From Alphaproteobacteria bacterium (GTDB lineage Bacteria > Pseudomonadota > Alphaproteobacteria > Paracaedibacterales > CAIOTO01): a stretch of 13,562 nucleotides of DNA. The stretch's first letter is position 1, and each line of letters begins with the position of its first letter. A program made the position numbers and the translations under genes. The stretch is from the NCBI GenBank assembly GCA_030727085.1, contig JANRCF010000043.1, positions 34,222-47,783 on the forward strand. The letters are read 5' to 3'. Below the pieces are notes generated by a model. It worked only from the letters and a program-made list of their open reading frames with translations, did not search any database and was not told where the DNA came from. Below, one piece after another: positions 11,591 to 13,562 of this stretch.

Positions 11591-13562
11591 CTACCTTGGC
11601 TTAGCCCCTTGCAGCCCAGCAGCTTGCGTTGCAAGCGGATTAGCCATTGATTGTGTTCCTGTTGGTTGCACTCCAATTTGTTTTTGCGCGCCACTCGCCG
11701 ATATAGACGGGCTTACATTACTTGCACCGTCTGTTGTGGCACTTTTAAGATTAGACACCTCTTGAACAACACCTTCCGTCAGCACGGCGCGCTCTGCATA
11801 TAACTCACCTGCCCCTGGCAACTCGGGTGCTATCGCCGGGAAATCAGGCAATCTCATTACCTGCCCCTTTGCATGCGCTGATAACGACGGCACAGTTAAC
11901 GAAATAGAATTAAACAAAACAGCCTTACTGTTTTGACCATTTGGAATACTAAACTTCATCAGTGTCGGGTTTGGCTTATTTGGCGTGTTCCCATATTCAC
12001 TTGCCGCATCCTGCATACGCATTGCCCACAACAACCCCCAGTTTCCTTTAAACGTAAAGACCGCCGTACGTCCTTCAATACTAAGATTCGGCTGCGCAGG
12101 ATCACGTTCGGGTTTTGCAGGGATCTTTTCACCATCAGGCCATCTAAAGCTAAACTTAACTTCATTACCAAACACCCAGCGCCCTGTTTTAAGCTTATCA
12201 TTTTTATTAATCTTCGTAATATCGTTCGGATTAAACACCCAATCGACCACCATATCAGCCCCAGATTCCTTGGTGCGATTCACCCTAAAATCAACAGAAA
12301 AATCAAATGCAGGCACGGGCATACCACTACTGGGATCAAGGAATGTCCCAAAGAATTGCTTCAACTTATCCAATGTTTGAAAGAATTGAGTCCCATTTTT
12401 CATGACATTACCCAACTGATGCAGTTGATTCAAAATTGTCTCTGCATTACCGCCAGCTTCATTATGCAAACGGAAAAACTCGCGAATGCTCTCTGGGTCA
12501 GCTTCTTCTGTAACTAAACTCAAGTTTGATGTTACAAACGGGAACTTCCCTTTTAAGTTCTGATTAAAATAAAGCGCCAGTTTTCTATACGCATCAACAG
12601 CCTTCTGGCGAAGTAAAATTTCTGCCCGTGACCTGGCGCCTTTTTTAAGTGCAAGCAATGTTTCCGCAAAGAAATCACCCGATTCCCCCCTCAACTCAAC
12701 TATTGAAACTTGATTTAAAATCTCTTTCGCATCCATCAATGCCAGATCCTTCGTCACGAATTCATGTAACTGCTGTACTGAATTACCGGGGATACGATTC
12801 GCAAACGCTTCCATTTGCTCAACAATACGCGCCCATTTGCGCAAAATGGGTTGCTTTTCTGCACTTTCAGCAAAAACAGGCGATTTTAAAAACATAACAA
12901 TTGGCTTTGCAAAATCGAGTGCTAATTTTTGAATCAGCTGATTCTGAATATTCATATACGATTCTAAATCCGGCAAATCACGTACGGCAAACCCCGTAAA
13001 GGCTGCACCTAGTTTGCCATTCCACCACGAAAACGAAAAATCTTTAACCGCATACGGATTTAACGTTGTCAGCATCTTCTTAACGTTATCAAGTAGCCAA
13101 AATGAATTACCCACCAGCAACGTACGCAGATCAGCAAATGCAATACCAACCGTATCTTTATTTAGAATTGATAACAATTTTGTGAACTTTGGCGCCGACG
13201 CATTAAAATCACTGATCTTGGCGCGCAAGACTTCTTCAGCTGCATTAACACTATAGCTTTCTGGCAGATCCACAAAATTTTGTGCCTGACTCAGCAGGCT
13301 TATAATATTCTGCTGCAAACTTTGACGTGCAAGTAATTTTAGATTTTCTTGCAGCACAATAGGAAACGTTGAAATTTTTTTGCCCGAAAAATCCTCAAAC
13401 GCTTTACTCATATCATAGGCAATATCAATCAACGCTGGATCCCAATAGATAATCTTTCCCCTAGGCGTTGTCGTCGTAAAGCTAAAATGCGTTGGCGCCG
13501 CCATATAACTTTCGGACAAAAGCGCTGACAAACAACGTTCAATTTCTAAAATGCCTTTAGAC
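11591..13562 (-). CDS. tssM: Type VI secretion inner-membrane protein TssM (IcmF), C-terminal part
   Basis: TssM is the large inner-membrane subunit of the type VI secretion TssJLM complex, with most of its mass in the periplasm. The 656 residues visible here are the periplasmic half. They match the IcmF-related and IcmF C-terminal domains in layout: an all-helical region (about the first 400 residues), then the beta-rich end with the WVFG.EVKFSFRWPDGE stretch, a TFKGNWGLLWAM motif, and VPSLSAHAKGQVMRLPDFP near the end. The frame is open to the right edge of the window (codons continue beyond the TTG at 13531), so the N-terminal membrane helices and any Walker A motif lie outside. The last 70 residues are a Gln/Ala/Ser/Thr-rich, probably disordered tail, longer than usual. 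Assignment to TssM is from these motifs without a search. Confidence 0.85.
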   Translation of the reverse strand, partial: SKGILEIERCLSALLSESYMAAPTHFSFTTTTPRGKIIYWDPALIDIAYDMSKAFEDFSGKKISTFPIVLQENLKLLARQSLQQNIISLLSQAQNFVDLPESYSVNAAEEVLRAKISDFNASAPKFTKLLSILNKDTVGIAFADLRTLLVGNSFWLLDNVKKMLTTLNPYAVKDFSFSWWNGKLGAAFTGFAVRDLPDLESYMNIQNQLIQKLALDFAKPIVMFLKSPVFAESAEKQPILRKWARIVEQMEAFANRIPGNSVQQLHEFVTKDLALMDAKEILNQVSIVELRGESGDFFAETLLALKKGARSRAEILLRQKAVDAYRKLALYFNQNLKGKFPFVTSNLSLVTEEADPESIREFFRLHNEAGGNAETILNQLHQLGNVMKNGTQFFQTLDKLKQFFGTFLDPSSGMPVPAFDFSVDFRVNRTKESGADMVVDWVFNPNDITKINKNDKLKTGRWVFGNEVKFSFRWPDGEKIPAKPERDPAQPNLSIEGRTAVFTFKGNWGLLWAMRMQDAASEYGNTPNKPNPTLMKFSIPNGQNSKAVLFNSISLTVPSLSAHAKGQVMRLPDFPAIAPELPGAGELYAERAVLTEGVVQEVSNLKSATTDGASNVSPSISASGAQKQIGVQPTGTQSMANPLATQAAGLQGAKPR

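Noticed and set aside
11933..12517. 194-codon plus-strand frame opposite tssM.
   Set aside because: It is the shadow of the tssM reading frame, with no ribosome site and no protein-like features.
1..13562. CRISPR array, full insertion sequence, prophage genes, rRNA or tRNA.
   Set aside because: No regularly spaced repeats with unique spacers, no transposase or integrase motifs, and no RNA-gene signatures were seen on either strand.

Overview
The window looks like a chromosomal segment of an AT-rich alphaproteobacterium, most likely a host-associated one. Three things point this way: a ddl-ftsQ remnant of the dcw cell-wall/division cluster, a type VI secretion gene (tssM) close to secreted proteins of unknown function, and many short palindromic repeats, one of them read in frame inside a housekeeping gene. 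The style recalls intracellular lineages such as Holosporales or Rickettsiales. The lineage is an inference, because no rRNA or other decisive marker is present.

Layout. Bases 1-377 are AT-rich with no convincing gene. From 378 to 5639 five genes lie on the minus strand: ftsQ and ddl (overlapping), a YgjP-type metallopeptidase, fabD, and a membrane hydrolase of the YdjM/DUF457 type. A 111-bp palindromic element separates fabD from the peptidase gene, and a tandem dyad lies upstream of ddl. rimI starts divergently at 5714 on the plus strand and is followed by a 552-residue secreted protein of unknown function (6386-8044). The 320 bp after it are unusually structured: a degraded C-terminal piece of a second RimI-like acetyltransferase, a terminal-inverted-repeat element, a hairpin over a possible promoter, and a Y-shaped palindrome. 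hemC follows (8366-9349). Two divergent secreted proteins of unknown function (9354-10592 minus, 10777-11580 plus) come next, and the window ends inside tssM (minus), whose 5' part lies beyond the right edge.

Functionally this is ordinary core metabolism (peptidoglycan precursor, division, fatty-acid start-up, N-terminal acetylation, tetrapyrrole synthesis) interspersed with accessory secreted proteins. The most notable signal is the palindromic element family. A free-standing Y-shaped copy lies 40 bp upstream of hemC, and a diverged copy lies inside hemC in frame. There it supplies about 30 extra residues, and one hairpin is preserved by paired base changes. This resembles the Rickettsia palindromic elements in behaviour, although I cannot say whether this particular family has been described.
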